NCBI RefSeq assembly: GCF_927797785.1
Contig: NZ_CAKMLL010000100.1
Location: forward strand, 1 to 43,239
Origin: Candidatus Nitrotoga sp. BS
GTDB taxonomy: Bacteria > Pseudomonadota > Gammaproteobacteria > Burkholderiales > Gallionellaceae
Reading direction: 5' to 3'
Length of the DNA stretch: 43,239 bases
Below, in pieces: positions 34,818 to 43,239 of the stretch (the first letter of the stretch is position 1; every line of letters starts with the position of its first letter). The notes beneath the pieces are model-generated. The model searched no databases, was not told where the DNA came from, and saw nothing but the letters and a program-made list of their open reading frames with translations. Position numbers and translations under genes: made by a program.

Positions 34818-35459
34818 TTACGGACATTGGTTTTTTGCAATCTTCTTCAAGCCAGCCAGAGAAAACTCCCCGATATGTATTGCGATGCTTTCGATTTCTC
34901 TGTGGTCATAGCGCAATTGGGGATGCAATCGCTGAATGACTGGTTGCGCATGACGGTAATATACGCACTGCCCTAAAATACTGAACACACAGCGGCGCAA
35001 TTCTGCTTCACTAATTTTATTACCCACGATTTCGCACACCAAATTAGCGACAAACTGATGTACCGGTGCGATGGCCTCCTGTACGATCTTGCCTAGTACT
35101 GGGGTTGGTTCCGCCAGTTCGCGCGCCATGAACTGACATTGCATTGAAAATTCATTTTTATCCAGTAGCTGCATCAAAAAATCGTGAATGAAATTAAGTA
35201 ACCGCTCTTGAGCACAGACTGAGCCTTGATTGATTTTCTTACACAATGTCAGCAGCGGCTCAAAATTCAAGGTAGCAGCGAACAAAGCTTCTTTGCTGCT
35301 GAAATAATAATTCACCGCTGCAATATTCACTTCTGCACGGCGGCAGATTTCTCGTACTGTACTTTGTTTAAATCCATTCTCAGAAAAAACTACGCGAGCA
35401 ACCGCAAGCAAGCGCTCGCGTGTCTGTTCATTTAAACTAGTTTTTGTTTCAGTAATCAT
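34818..35459 (-). CDS. TetR-family regulator of the efflux operon
   Basis: This 213-residue repressor has an N-terminal helix-turn-helix (ENGFKQSTVREICRRAEVNIAAVNYYFSSKEALF, about 26-59) and a C-terminal ligand domain resembling the CecR/DUF1956 type (VFSILGQCVYYRHAQPVI). It is transcribed ahead of and toward the efflux genes, so it is probably both autoregulated and their local repressor, released by a pump substrate. A palindrome that overlaps its promoter (35513-35550) is the likely operator. Confidence 0.93.
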   Translation of the reverse strand: MITETKTSLNEQTRERLLAVARVVFSENGFKQSTVREICRRAEVNIAAVNYYFSSKEALFAATLNFEPLLTLCKKINQGSVCAQERLLNFIHDFLMQLLDKNEFSMQCQFMARELAEPTPVLGKIVQEAIAPVHQFVANLVCEIVGNKISEAELRRCVFSILGQCVYYRHAQPVIQRLHPQLRYDHREIESIAIHIGEFSLAGLKKIAKNQCP

Positions 35460-35512
35460 GCGGAGATGTGCTCAGTGAAATAACGCTTGGGCAGAGTAGT
35501 CTTTCATCTGCG

Positions 35513-35550
35513 ATTCGTTTGCCATCTTTTCAAAAAGATGGCAAACGAAT
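35513..35550. promoter_or_regulatory. Palindromic operator candidate for the TetR regulator
   Basis: An 18-bp arm (35513-35530, core CGTTTGCCATCTTTT) is followed by CA and its exact complement (35533-35550). The right edge covers three bases of the -10 element of the promoter at 35548-35576 and the palindrome spans the expected transcription start, so a bound dimer would block polymerase. No T run, so a terminator for fabG is less likely. Confidence 0.65.
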
Positions 35551-35576
35551 GTATCAAACGCTTGTTTTAAAGTCAA
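35548..35576 (-). promoter_or_regulatory. Sigma70-type promoter for the tetR-efflux operon
   Basis: On the minus strand TTGACT (35571-35576), a 17-base spacer and TACATT (35548-35553). The -35 matches at five of six positions and the -10 at four of six. The start would be near 35541, leaving an untranslated leader of about 80 bases before tetR. Confidence 0.65.
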
Positions 35577-35667
35577 TGGAGAGCTTTGTAAATGGGGTTT
35601 GAGTCTGAGCGGGTAAATTAACCCAATGGAGTTTAAGTCTGAACTACAGTAAATGAAACCAACTACC

Positions 35668-36411
35668 TCATTCCATGTGTAATCCACCATTTACATGCAG
35701 GGTCGCACCGGTAATGTAAGAAGCGCCTGGACCGGCAAGGAAAACTACGGCAGCAGCAACATCGGCCACTTTCCCCAAGCTTTTTAATGGCACATGCTCA
35801 ACCAGTTTGTCACGCTGTGGCTGAGACAATGCCTCGGTCATGTCGGTAGCGATAAAGCCGGGTGCGACGCAATTAACGGTGATGTTTCGACTACCAATTT
35901 CGCGAGCCAGCGACTTGCTGAAACCGATAATGCCAGCCTTGGAAGCGGCGTAATTAGCTTGTCCTGCGTTACCCATGCTGCCTATCACCGAGGAAATGTT
36001 GATAATACGGCCATGGCGTGCCTTCATCATGGCCCGTAGCACGGCACGACTCATGCGGAACACAGATTTCAGGTTGGTCGCAATGATGTCGTCCCATTCC
36101 TCATCACTCATGCGGGCTAGCAAGTTGTCGCGGGTAATGCCTGCGTTATTTACCAAAATTGAAATTTCACCGTATTGATTTCGAGTATCGCTGAGAACCT
36201 GATCAATTTGTACGGCATCATTGACGTCAAGCGCCATGCCACAGCCCTTGATGCCAGCTGCTGCCAAATATTCACTAATTGCTTGTGCCCCATTGTTGGT
36301 GGTTGCGGTGCCGACCACGATTGCACCCTGTCTGCCTAGTTCCAGTACTATACCCTGTCCGATGCCACGACTGGCGCCAGTTACCAATGCGATCTGTCCT
36401 TGCAAACTCAT
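35668..36411 (-). CDS. fabG: 3-oxoacyl-[ACP] reductase
   Basis: FabG makes the first NADPH-dependent reduction in fatty-acid elongation. It is 247 residues, an SDR with the cofactor motif TGASRGIGQG at 13-22, the NNAG motif in ILVNNAGI, the active Ser in NISSVIG and the YxxxK pair in YAASKAG. It overlaps the fabD stop by four bases (ATGA), so it is translationally coupled. Usually acpP follows fabG; here tetR and the efflux operon follow instead. Confidence 0.96.
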   Translation of the reverse strand: MSLQGQIALVTGASRGIGQGIVLELGRQGAIVVGTATTNNGAQAISEYLAAAGIKGCGMALDVNDAVQIDQVLSDTRNQYGEISILVNNAGITRDNLLARMSDEEWDDIIATNLKSVFRMSRAVLRAMMKARHGRIINISSVIGSMGNAGQANYAASKAGIIGFSKSLAREIGSRNITVNCVAPGFIATDMTEALSQPQRDKLVEHVPLKSLGKVADVAAAVVFLAGPGASYITGATLHVNGGLHME

Positions 36412-37364
36412 TCATCCTCCGGTTGTATTGCCAATACTGTATATGCGGATTTCAAGGCTATGCCATCGTTTAGTGCCAATGCCTGTTGGTTTGTGTCTAT
36501 GCGTTTGTTCAGAGCCATCAGTACTTTGCCGGGTGAACATTCGACATTATGTGTAATAAATTTTTGACTGAAACGTTGAACAGTTTCCACCCAGCGTACC
36601 GGAGAATATAATTGGCGTACGAGCGCATCTTTAATAGAGGGCGCATCCATATAGCTTTTTACATCTGCATTGTGCAGTACTGGGATGGAGGGGGTTTGCA
36701 TCGTCACGTCATTTAATCTTACTCGTAACAATTCGGCTGCACCACGCAATAGGCTGCAGTGAGATGGTACGCTCATCGGTAGCATCAGCGCGCGTTTCGC
36801 CCCTTTGGTCTTGGCTAACTCCATACCGCGTTCCACTGCCGCACGGTTGCCGGCAATCACTACCTGTCCGGGCGTATTAAAATTTACGGCTTCCAACACT
36901 TCGTCTTGAGCAGCTTCAATGCACACTTTAAGCACGCTTTCGTCATCCAGTCCAAGAATTGCAGCGATACCTCCTACGCCTTTCGGCACGGCTTCTTGCA
37001 TGCATACAGCGCGATAACGAACCAGAGGCAAAGCATCAGAAAATTGAAGTGCCCCACTTACCACCAGCGCGGTGTATTCGCCGAGGCTGTGCCCAGCCAG
37101 CAACGCCGGTGTTGGAGCATTTAAGCTTTGCCAGGCGCGAAATACCGCTACTCCGGCAGTTAGCATGAGAGGCTGCGTATTCACAGTGTCGTTGAGTTCT
37201 GCATCACTGCCCTCCGCAACCAAATGCCACAAGTCTTGTTGCAAGATATCGGAAGCTTCGGCAAAGGTATTGCGCACTACGGGAAAGTCGGCGTAATTAT
37301 TCATCATGCCGCGTGATTGCGAGCCTTGCCCTGGAAAAACGAAAGCGAATTTAGTTGTAAGCAA
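36408..37364 (-). CDS. fabD: Malonyl-CoA:ACP transacylase
   Basis: FabD loads malonyl groups onto acyl carrier protein. The 318-residue protein opens FAFVFPGQGSQSRGMM and carries the nucleophile Ser93 in GHSLGEY and the catalytic His202 in VPSHCSLL. The only family-consistent start is a TTG at 37364; there is no in-frame ATG between the fabH stop and this point and no clear Shine-Dalgarno. Translation probably relies on coupling to fabH, which ends 23 bases upstream. Confidence 0.95.
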   Translation of the reverse strand: MLTTKFAFVFPGQGSQSRGMMNNYADFPVVRNTFAEASDILQQDLWHLVAEGSDAELNDTVNTQPLMLTAGVAVFRAWQSLNAPTPALLAGHSLGEYTALVVSGALQFSDALPLVRYRAVCMQEAVPKGVGGIAAILGLDDESVLKVCIEAAQDEVLEAVNFNTPGQVVIAGNRAAVERGMELAKTKGAKRALMLPMSVPSHCSLLRGAAELLRVRLNDVTMQTPSIPVLHNADVKSYMDAPSIKDALVRQLYSPVRWVETVQRFSQKFITHNVECSPGKVLMALNKRIDTNQQALALNDGIALKSAYTVLAIQPEDE

Positions 37365-37387
37365 TTGGAGAATATTTTGAGAAGTAG

Positions 37388-38386
37388 TTACCAGCGCAGT
37401 AGAACTGCACCCCAGGTGAAACCGCCGCCGACTGCTTCAAGCAGCACATGCTGATCGGACTGAATGCGCCCATCGCGAACTGCGGTGTCGAGCGCTAATG
37501 GAATGGATGCCGCCGATGTATTGCCGTGATGGGCAACGGTCACCACCACTTTGTCCATGCTCATGCCAAGCTTCTTGGCTGTGGCCTCCATGATGCGGAT
37601 ATTGGCTTGGTGGGGGATTAACCAATCGATGTCAGCACCCTGCATTTTGTTCTCGGCCAAGACCTCTTCCACTACTTCACTGAGTACCTTGACAGCGAAC
37701 TTAAATACCGCCTTGCCGTCCATTTTAATGTAAGGATCACCGAATATCTTTCCGTCACGTATGCCGCCGTCGGCATGTAACATGTTACGGTGGCAACCGT
37801 CGGCATGCAACTTGGCGGACAGAATGCCCGGCACATCGCTACGCTGCAATACCACCGCACCCGCTCCATCACCAAACAATACACAGGTAGTGCGGTCTTC
37901 CCAGTTAAGTATTCGGGATAACACTTCGGTGCCTACAACTAAGGCATTGCGCGCCTGCCCACCTCTAATAAACAGGTCAGCAGTAGTTAATGCATAGATA
38001 AAGCCGCTGCATACAGCTTGCATGTCGAAGGCCGCGCCATTCTTAATGCCTAGCTTGTCTTGCAGGATACACGCAGTACTGGGTAGGATATGATCCGGCG
38101 TGGTCGTAGCGACAATGACCAGATCAATTTCATCCACGCTGACCCCGGCCGCCTCCAGTGCACGTCGACTGGCATGCGCTGCCATGTCACTGGCCTGTTC
38201 ATCTTCAGCGGCAAAGTGCCGCTCGACAATGCCACTACGGGTGACAATCCAGTCATGCGAAGTTTCGACCAACTTTTCAAGATCGAAATTAGTCAAAACT
38301 TTGGTTGGTAGGTAGCTGCCGGTGCCGATAATTTTTGAGTATATCAGGAAGCCTCCCTTGCCTTTTGTTGGCATGTATGGTGCCAT
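37388..38386 (-). CDS. fabH: 3-oxoacyl-[ACP] synthase III
   Basis: FabH starts fatty-acid chains by condensing acetyl-CoA with malonyl-ACP. The active triad is in place: Cys in MQAVCSGF, His in LIPHQANIR, Asn in HHGNTSAAS. Family proteins start [14 protein letters not shown]; here the matching position is ATA (38342-38344), seven bases after AAGGGAGG, so the usual start is lost or is the rare AUA. The coordinates given use ATG 38386, which adds 14 residues before the expected start and overlaps plsX; CTG 38347 is a third option. The protein is otherwise full length. Confidence 0.93.
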   Translation of the reverse strand: MAPYMPTKGKGGFLIYSKIIGTGSYLPTKVLTNFDLEKLVETSHDWIVTRSGIVERHFAAEDEQASDMAAHASRRALEAAGVSVDEIDLVIVATTTPDHILPSTACILQDKLGIKNGAAFDMQAVCSGFIYALTTADLFIRGGQARNALVVGTEVLSRILNWEDRTTCVLFGDGAGAVVLQRSDVPGILSAKLHADGCHRNMLHADGGIRDGKIFGDPYIKMDGKAVFKFAVKVLSEVVEEVLAENKMQGADIDWLIPHQANIRIMEATAKKLGMSMDKVVVTVAHHGNTSAASIPLALDTAVRDGRIQSDQHVLLEAVGGGFTWGAVLLRW

Positions 38387-39381
38387 TTTTCTATGTGTTC
38401 GCTGATGTGATGTAACATGCCGCCTCGGGCTTCTTCGGCGGCACGTTCAATGGCACAAAAGAAGGCAAACGCATCTGCAGAGCCGTGGCTTTTAAGTACG
38501 ATACCTTTCAATCCTAATAGGCTGGCACCATTGTAACGGCGGTGGTCAACACGACGTTTGAATGCCTTGAGTACCGGAGTGGCAATCAGTCCGGTCAATT
38601 TGGTAAACCAATTACGGTTAAATTCCTCACGCAAAAAACCACCCAGCATCTGCGCCAGCCCCTCTGTTGTTTTTAATGCAACATTCCCGACAAATCCGTC
38701 GCAAACCACGATGTCGGTTATCCCTTTGAAAATATCGTTGCCTTCGACGTTGCCGTAAAAATTTAAATCGCTTTGCCGCAACAGTTCATTTGCCTGCTTG
38801 ACAATTTCATTGCCCTTAATATCTTCACTACCGATATTGAGCAGACCCACAGTAGGATTGTTTTTATGTTCAATAGCATGAATCAGAGCAGTACCCATCA
38901 GGGCGAACTGCAATAAATTCTCAGCGTTACAATCCACGTTCGCGCCAAGATCGAGCATACAGACTTGTCCCTTGTAAGTGGGCAGAAAGGATGCAATCGC
39001 AGGTCGATCTATGCCTGGCAGCATTTTCAGCACATAACGCGCTATTGCCATCAATGCGCCAGTATTCCCGGCGCTTACGCAAGCCGATGCCTCGCCATTT
39101 TTTACAAGGTTAATGGCAACGCGCATGGAAGAATCTTTTTTGCTACGTAACGCCAATTGTGGAGATTCGTCCATGCCGACCACTTCACTGGCTGCGTGGA
39201 TACGCAGCCGTGGTCCGATAGATGTTTTGATGGTGTGCAACTCAGCTTCGATGGCTTCAGGCAATCCAACCAATACGATAGTATCGTTTGGATGTTGTTG
39301 CATATATCTCACCGCAGCGGGTATGGTGACGCGCGTTCCGTGATCGCCTCCCATGGCATCAATGACTATTGTGACATCCAC
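38344..39381 (-). CDS. plsX: Phosphate acyltransferase PlsX
   Basis: PlsX makes acyl-phosphate from acyl-ACP for the PlsY step of phospholipid synthesis. The 345-residue protein shows the family pattern: IDAMGGDHG at the N-terminus, then SVGN-type region [38 protein letters not shown] and [14 protein letters not shown]. It lies between rpmF and fabH in the order conserved across proteobacteria and probably shares their transcript. Confidence 0.96.
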   Translation of the reverse strand: MDVTIVIDAMGGDHGTRVTIPAAVRYMQQHPNDTIVLVGLPEAIEAELHTIKTSIGPRLRIHAASEVVGMDESPQLALRSKKDSSMRVAINLVKNGEASACVSAGNTGALMAIARYVLKMLPGIDRPAIASFLPTYKGQVCMLDLGANVDCNAENLLQFALMGTALIHAIEHKNNPTVGLLNIGSEDIKGNEIVKQANELLRQSDLNFYGNVEGNDIFKGITDIVVCDGFVGNVALKTTEGLAQMLGGFLREEFNRNWFTKLTGLIATPVLKAFKRRVDHRRYNGASLLGLKGIVLKSHGSADAFAFFCAIERAAEEARGGMLHHISEHIEKWHHTCQQKAREAS

Positions 39382-39483
39382 CAGGCAATCCTCTTACACT
39401 ATGTTCAAACTTGAATATTGGGATACTATAGATGCGTCTGCACCTTTCTTATTTTGGTGCGTATCCGCTACTGCAAGAATTGA

Positions 39484-39663
39484 TCAGTCGCCTTTTATTT
39501 TGACAACTCTTTTGCCACGATAATAGCCAGTTGGACTGATATGATGACGCAGATGTTGTTCACCAGTGGAAGGTTCAACCGCCAGTGCCGGGCTAACCAG
39601 AAAATCATGTGAACGGTGCATGCCACGCTTAGATGGGGATTTTTTATTCTGTTGAACAGCCAT
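39484..39663 (-). CDS. rpmF: 50S ribosomal protein L32
   Basis: A small basic ribosomal protein of 59 residues, starting [20 protein letters not shown] and ending with [14 protein letters not shown], as usual for proteobacterial L32. The start at 39663 has AAGGAG five bases upstream; a longer frame to 39684 exists but is not the family start. It sits between yceD and plsX, its standard neighbours. The family's optional zinc-binding cysteines are absent. Confidence 0.96.
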   Translation of the reverse strand: MAVQQNKKSPSKRGMHRSHDFLVSPALAVEPSTGEQHLRHHISPTGYYRGKRVVKIKGD

Positions 39664-39693
39664 ATTAACTCCTTGCAAAACCAATAATAAAAA

Positions 39694-40218
39694 TTACTTG
39701 TATTTCAACTCGGATAGAACCGCAAATGGGTTTGTATCTATCCGACCTATCTCTTCAACTACATACCCTTCTTGCACAGGGCGACAATCGCCTACAGGAT
39801 GCCTCGGTGCAAATGGCAGATTCAGTAAAATTTCTTCCTCAAACAAGGCAAGCAAGTCCAAATGGTTATCAACCAAGATGCTATCTATCTCATCTTCTTC
39901 GACAGAAGAATCATCCCAATGATTCACCAGAAGCAACTGCGAAATCAGCTTCAATGGATAGGCTATGCCCTGCAAACATCGCTGACACTGTAGCTGGAAA
40001 AGTCCGTCCAGCTTCACTTTCAGCATCGGTTTGTCATTCCTGTCACGAAAGCCGTGCAGCGTGTAGTTAATTTTTTCTGTGTGACCGTGTTCAAAACTAA
40101 CTTCAGGAATAGACAGCTTATCTTGAAGCCGAGGCATCTCAGCCAATGTAATTTCACCGTGCAACTCGCGGTTGTTATTAGCGAAATCCAGGCTATCTAT
40201 AAATTGCCGTTCAAACAT
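39694..40218 (-). CDS. yceD: YceD family protein (DUF177)
   Basis: YceD proteins are linked to 23S rRNA accumulation and usually precede rpmF. This one is 174 residues with the conserved central motif LDGLFQLQCQRCLQGIAYPL and the distal region EILLNLPFAPRHPVGDC; cysteines in these two places are typical. The acidic C-terminal half (DDSSVEEDEIDSILVDN) is also typical. It is the first gene of the cluster that continues with rpmF, 31 bases downstream. Confidence 0.92.
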   Translation of the reverse strand: MFERQFIDSLDFANNNRELHGEITLAEMPRLQDKLSIPEVSFEHGHTEKINYTLHGFRDRNDKPMLKVKLDGLFQLQCQRCLQGIAYPLKLISQLLLVNHWDDSSVEEDEIDSILVDNHLDLLALFEEEILLNLPFAPRHPVGDCRPVQEGYVVEEIGRIDTNPFAVLSELKYK

Positions 40219-40348
40219 AAGGCGAACATGATATATACCTCACCTGCTTCTGTCAAAAAAGCCTTTCTATATTAATCGTATCGGCTCAATATTGATTTAG
40301 CAATGCTTGCCGACAAGTGCCGCGTTATTTGATCTCAATAGGCCGTTT

Positions 40349-40594
40349 TCATGTTATTTCGAATAATGCTTGTTTTTCGCCACGTGATAATTTTTTGATC
40401 TGGAGCTCGCGCTTTAAAGCAGAGGATTTATCGGCACATGACTCGACATGCACTAGGCGCACTGGGCGACGGCCACGAGTGTATTTCGCCGCCTCTCCAG
40501 TATTGTGCGCAGCCAGACGCTTTCCCAGATTATTGGTGATGCCGCAATACAGGGTGCCGTCCGCACAACAAACGAGGTAGCAAACCCAGTTCAT
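40349..40594 (-). CDS. GIY-YIG nuclease superfamily protein
   Basis: This protein of 81 residues carries the GIY-YIG fold found in YhbQ-type proteins: WVCYLVCCADGTLYCGITNNLGKRLAAHN with the catalytic Arg in LGKRL, then YTRGRRPVRLVHVE and the C-terminal ALKRELQIKKLSRGEKQAL. In the first strand the usual Y-(V/I)-Y motif is W-V-C-Y-L and the second is LYCGIT. Start 40594 has GAGG at good spacing; 40621 is possible but overlaps lnt. The role is probably DNA or RNA processing. Confidence 0.88.
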   Translation of the reverse strand: MNWVCYLVCCADGTLYCGITNNLGKRLAAHNTGEAAKYTRGRRPVRLVHVESCADKSSALKRELQIKKLSRGEKQALFEIT

Positions 40595-40617
40595 AGTGAA
40601 TTCCTCAATGCGCTCCG

Positions 40618-42138
40618 TCACTTTGATCTTTTTACACTGGAAGAGTGTGTTGGAGGTGAATGAGGGCGTGACCTGTGCTGCACCAGCTTGGCCACGACAA
40701 GCATCGTCAGCAAAATAATCAGCACTGCCGAGTTACCCCAGCGCACATACGGTGTGCTGCCGGTATAACCCTGCACCTGTCCGGTTAGAGCACCCTCCAC
40801 ATGCTGTGGCAACCTTTGCTGAATGCTGCCATCGCGCCTGATGATAGAGGTAACGCCAGTGTTTGTGGCGCGCAGCATCATGCGTCCTGTTTCCAGTGCA
40901 CGCATTTGTGCGATCTGGTTGTGCTGAATCGCTGCGTGCGATTTGCCATACCAGGCATCGTTAGTGACATTTACCAGCAAGCTTGCCTCAGGCAAGTAAC
41001 GAATGATTTCTTCGCCGAATACATCCTCGTAGCAAATCTGCACGGCAACGCGTTGGCCCGCTATGCGCAATACCGGTTGCCGTTCGCCACCGCGCGCCAA
41101 GTCAGACATTGGGATATGCATTACTTCGTTGATGAGCCAACCCAACGCTGGGCGTAATGGGATGAATTCGCCAAATGGCACAAGATGGTTTTTTTTGTAG
41201 CTTTGGCTGCTTGCTGTGCCTAGAGTGAATACGCTGTTGTAATTCAGCTCGTTGTCACTTTCAAATGCGCCGATCAGAATATCACCGTCGTTTTGCTTAG
41301 CGTGATTGCGCAAATCATTCATGTAACTTTGCGGCAGATCATGGCGAAATAGTGGTAATGCAGTTTCCGGTAAAATGATCAAACGCGCATCGGTCTGTAG
41401 CACCAGCCGGCGATAGATTTTCAGCGTGTCGACAAGCTTCTCTTCATTGAATTTAAGATCTTGCGGAATATTGCCCTGCAACAATGCAACCTTGAAAGGA
41501 TCCCCTTCAGGTTGTGTCCAGTCTATGCCACGCAATGCAGCAGCACTGGCCCAAAGTACCAAAAGTGCCGCCAGCGCTGCTTTACCCTGGGTATTCCAGC
41601 GCATTTGCCATATTAGCGCCAGTAACCCTGCGCTTAAAGTTACCGCTAGTGAAACACCATAAACGCCGAATAGTGGCGCATATCCCACCAGGGGGCTGGC
41701 AGATACTTGCGAATAAGCCACTGTCAGCCAGGGAAAACCAGTAAACAGCAGTCCGCGTATCCATTCCAGAAGCACCCACAACGCAGGTATTAAAAATATC
41801 AAGCGTGCCCAGGAAGGAACCCGCAACATTGCCTGTAAATAACCAATTAACGCAGGAAATAGCGCCAGGAATGCAGCGAGCAGAGCGGTGGTGAAAAGTG
41901 CCAGTAAGACCGGCATGCCGCCGTAATCATGCTGTGCAATGTATAGCCAGCCTGTACCGGCACTGAATAAACCAAAACCAAAGAAAAACCCCAGCCATGC
42001 TGCCGCACGCTTCCCGTTTGCCCTTTGCCACAGCCAGAACAGTGCAGCGAGTGTAAAGATAACAAGTGGGAATAGTGAGAAGGGTGCAAAGCCTAAAACG
42101 GTTAGCAGGCCAAGACAAAAAGCTATAATGAGTTTCAC
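40618..42138 (-). CDS. lnt: Apolipoprotein N-acyltransferase
   Basis: Lnt adds the third acyl chain to the N-terminal cysteine of lipoproteins in the inner membrane. It is 506 residues with about eight membrane helices (mostly in residues 1-210) and a periplasmic nitrilase-type domain. The catalytic set is visible: Glu in ILPETALP, Lys in YKKNHLVPFGE and Cys in AVQICYEDVFG. The N-terminal FCLGLLTVLGFAPF is typical. It supports the lipidated members of the efflux pump. Confidence 0.96.
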   Translation of the reverse strand: MKLIIAFCLGLLTVLGFAPFSLFPLVIFTLAALFWLWQRANGKRAAAWLGFFFGFGLFSAGTGWLYIAQHDYGGMPVLLALFTTALLAAFLALFPALIGYLQAMLRVPSWARLIFLIPALWVLLEWIRGLLFTGFPWLTVAYSQVSASPLVGYAPLFGVYGVSLAVTLSAGLLALIWQMRWNTQGKAALAALLVLWASAAALRGIDWTQPEGDPFKVALLQGNIPQDLKFNEEKLVDTLKIYRRLVLQTDARLIILPETALPLFRHDLPQSYMNDLRNHAKQNDGDILIGAFESDNELNYNSVFTLGTASSQSYKKNHLVPFGEFIPLRPALGWLINEVMHIPMSDLARGGERQPVLRIAGQRVAVQICYEDVFGEEIIRYLPEASLLVNVTNDAWYGKSHAAIQHNQIAQMRALETGRMMLRATNTGVTSIIRRDGSIQQRLPQHVEGALTGQVQGYTGSTPYVRWGNSAVLIILLTMLVVAKLVQHRSRPHSPPTHSSSVKRSK

Positions 42139-42278
42139 TGAAAATTTTCACCGGGTTGATCTTGTCAATTATATGACTTCCCCCATATTATTTAAAATTA
42201 CATCGGGAAACGTTGAGTTCGACTAAAATGCAAATGAATTTTTTATGAGCATTGTTAAATCATTAATGGAAGTGCGGA

Positions 42279-43004
42279 ATGAAAACTAAAGCTATTATTT
42301 TTGACGTAGACGGCACGTTAGCAGATACCGAAGAGGCACATCGCCTCTCATTCAATAAAGCATTCAAGGAAAATAATCTCGACTGGAACTGGGATGTCGC
42401 CTTATACGACAAGTTACTTAAAGTAACCGGTGGCAAAGAACGAATCAAACATTACGTTGCTGATTATGTGCCTGATTTCAAGAAGCCAGTTGATTTTGAT
42501 GGCTTTGTGAAACACCTTCATGAAGTAAAGACCGCGCATTACACCGCGATGTTACGCGAAGGGGGTATTCCATTGCGCCCAAATATTAAGCGCCTGATTA
42601 CCGAGGCCAAACAGGCAGGCATGAAGCTTGCAATTTCTACCACCACTTCACTGGATAACGTTGTCACACTTTTACAACAGGGGTTGGGTGCGGATAGCGA
42701 AGCACTGTTCGACGTCATTGGTTATGGCGATCTTGTCCAGCATAAAAAACCTGCCCCCGACATTTATTTTTGGGTGTTGGAGCGGTTGGGCCTCGATGCT
42801 GCTGAATGCATTGCGATGGAAGATTCTGAGAATGGCCTGCGCTCCAGCCTCGCTGCCGGATTAAAAACGTTTATTACCATTAATCACTACACCAGCAAAC
42901 AGGATTTTTCGGGCGCGTCAGCGGTTCTGGATGACTTAAGCGACTTGGAAAGTTTTTATCAGGTTGCGGGTCTCGATTTTTCTGAAGATGCGGTTTCTGC
43001 GTAA
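42279..43004 (+). CDS. cbbY: HAD-family phosphatase, CbbY type
   Basis: CbbY removes the inhibitor xylulose-1,5-bisphosphate released from Rubisco. The 241-residue protein has the HAD motif I DVDGTLADTEEAHR (nucleophile Asp9), the cap domain at about 17-95, motif II AISTTTS and the late motifs HKKPAPDIY and AMEDSENGL. The TLADTEEAHRLSFNKAF stretch and the EGG-I-PLRPN part are close to CbbY rather than generic phosphoglycolate phosphatases. It is next to lnt and not in a visible cbb operon, so Calvin-cycle use is likely but not proved. Confidence 0.85.
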   Translation: MKTKAIIFDVDGTLADTEEAHRLSFNKAFKENNLDWNWDVALYDKLLKVTGGKERIKHYVADYVPDFKKPVDFDGFVKHLHEVKTAHYTAMLREGGIPLRPNIKRLITEAKQAGMKLAISTTTSLDNVVTLLQQGLGADSEALFDVIGYGDLVQHKKPAPDIYFWVLERLGLDAAECIAMEDSENGLRSSLAAGLKTFITINHYTSKQDFSGASAVLDDLSDLESFYQVAGLDFSEDAVSA

Positions 43005-43239
43005 TTTTGGACCCATATTTTTCCTGCGTCATTCAGATAGGTAAATACACGCATTGCTGAACAGCCAATGTAAGTTTTAATGGTACCCGCTTACTAATCT
43101 AATTAAAGCGTGCTCGTGGCGCATGACAACCATAGGGATGATACGCGTCGCAATCGTGTGGCATAACACTCACGCTCCGTTTCTTAACTAGTGTAGTGAA
43201 CCGTAATTAATGGAACTAATAACAATGGTGCCTGTCTCA

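Noticed and set aside
35472-35690. Minus-strand 72-codon frame between fabG and tetR, a possible acpP
   Set aside because: It lacks the DSL phosphopantetheine motif of acyl carrier protein and runs through the promoter and palindrome.
43005-43239. Right-hand end of the window after cbbY
   Set aside because: No coding frame, RNA gene or hairpin could be supported in these 235 bases.

Overview
The window reads as one contiguous piece of a betaproteobacterial chromosome, most like the Nitrosomonadales/Gallionellaceae. That placement is an inference from gene content: a rpmF-plsX-fabH-fabD-fabG lipid cluster, a bioB-F-H-C biotin operon, Fur with fbpABC and exbBD-tonB, a CbbY-type phosphatase that hints at the Calvin cycle, and a PEP-CTERM protein. 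No rRNA, tRNA or CRISPR array was found. Dense housekeeping blocks alternate with loose accessory stretches that hold toxin-antitoxin genes, gene remnants and small repeats.

Layout. 1-2.4 kb: the last codons of an unknown gene, a repeat-rich gap, a small exported repeat protein, a HicAB locus whose toxin gene carries two stops, and a RelE/ParE toxin-antitoxin pair. 2.5-7.7 kb: trmL and comF on the minus strand, then the biotin operon bioB-bioF-bioH-bioC on the plus strand. 7.9-12.4 kb: a Phd/VapC pair, an exported ankyrin protein and a large stand-alone GH13 glycoside hydrolase. 12.4-18.5 kb: an uncharacterised membrane protein and a decayed second copy of its 3' end, a PEP-CTERM gene broken by two apparent single-base deletions, a DUF3135 gene, a VOC/glyoxalase gene, and a two-gene membrane operon. 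18.5-21.2 kb: an AT-rich gap with DnaA-box-like sites, two tandem paralogous methyltransferases that both appear to be exported, and an NlpC/P60 remnant.

21.2-28.5 kb is an iron block. A perfect 7-1-7 Fur box precedes the Fe(III) ABC transporter fbpA-fbpB-fbpC. The fur gene faces it, and tonB-exbB-exbD follow beyond a 143-bp MITE-like element. 28.9-35.5 kb is a complete RND efflux operon (tetR, membrane fusion protein, inner-membrane pump, outer-membrane channel). An 18-bp-arm palindrome overlaps a good sigma70 promoter in front of tetR, which is what an autorepressor's operator would look like.

35.7-40.2 kb is the fatty-acid and phospholipid cluster yceD-rpmF-plsX-fabH-fabD-fabG, without the usual acpP after fabG. 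Its fabH appears to have an ATA where the family start ATG belongs. 40.3-43.0 kb carries a GIY-YIG protein, lnt and a CbbY-type HAD phosphatase.

The strongest points for a second look are the tetR operator/promoter, the doubly frameshifted PEP-CTERM gene, the tandem exported methyltransferases, the MITE family with ends at three sites, the toxin-dead hicAB locus and the fabH start. No clearly new multi-gene defence or biosynthetic system is visible.
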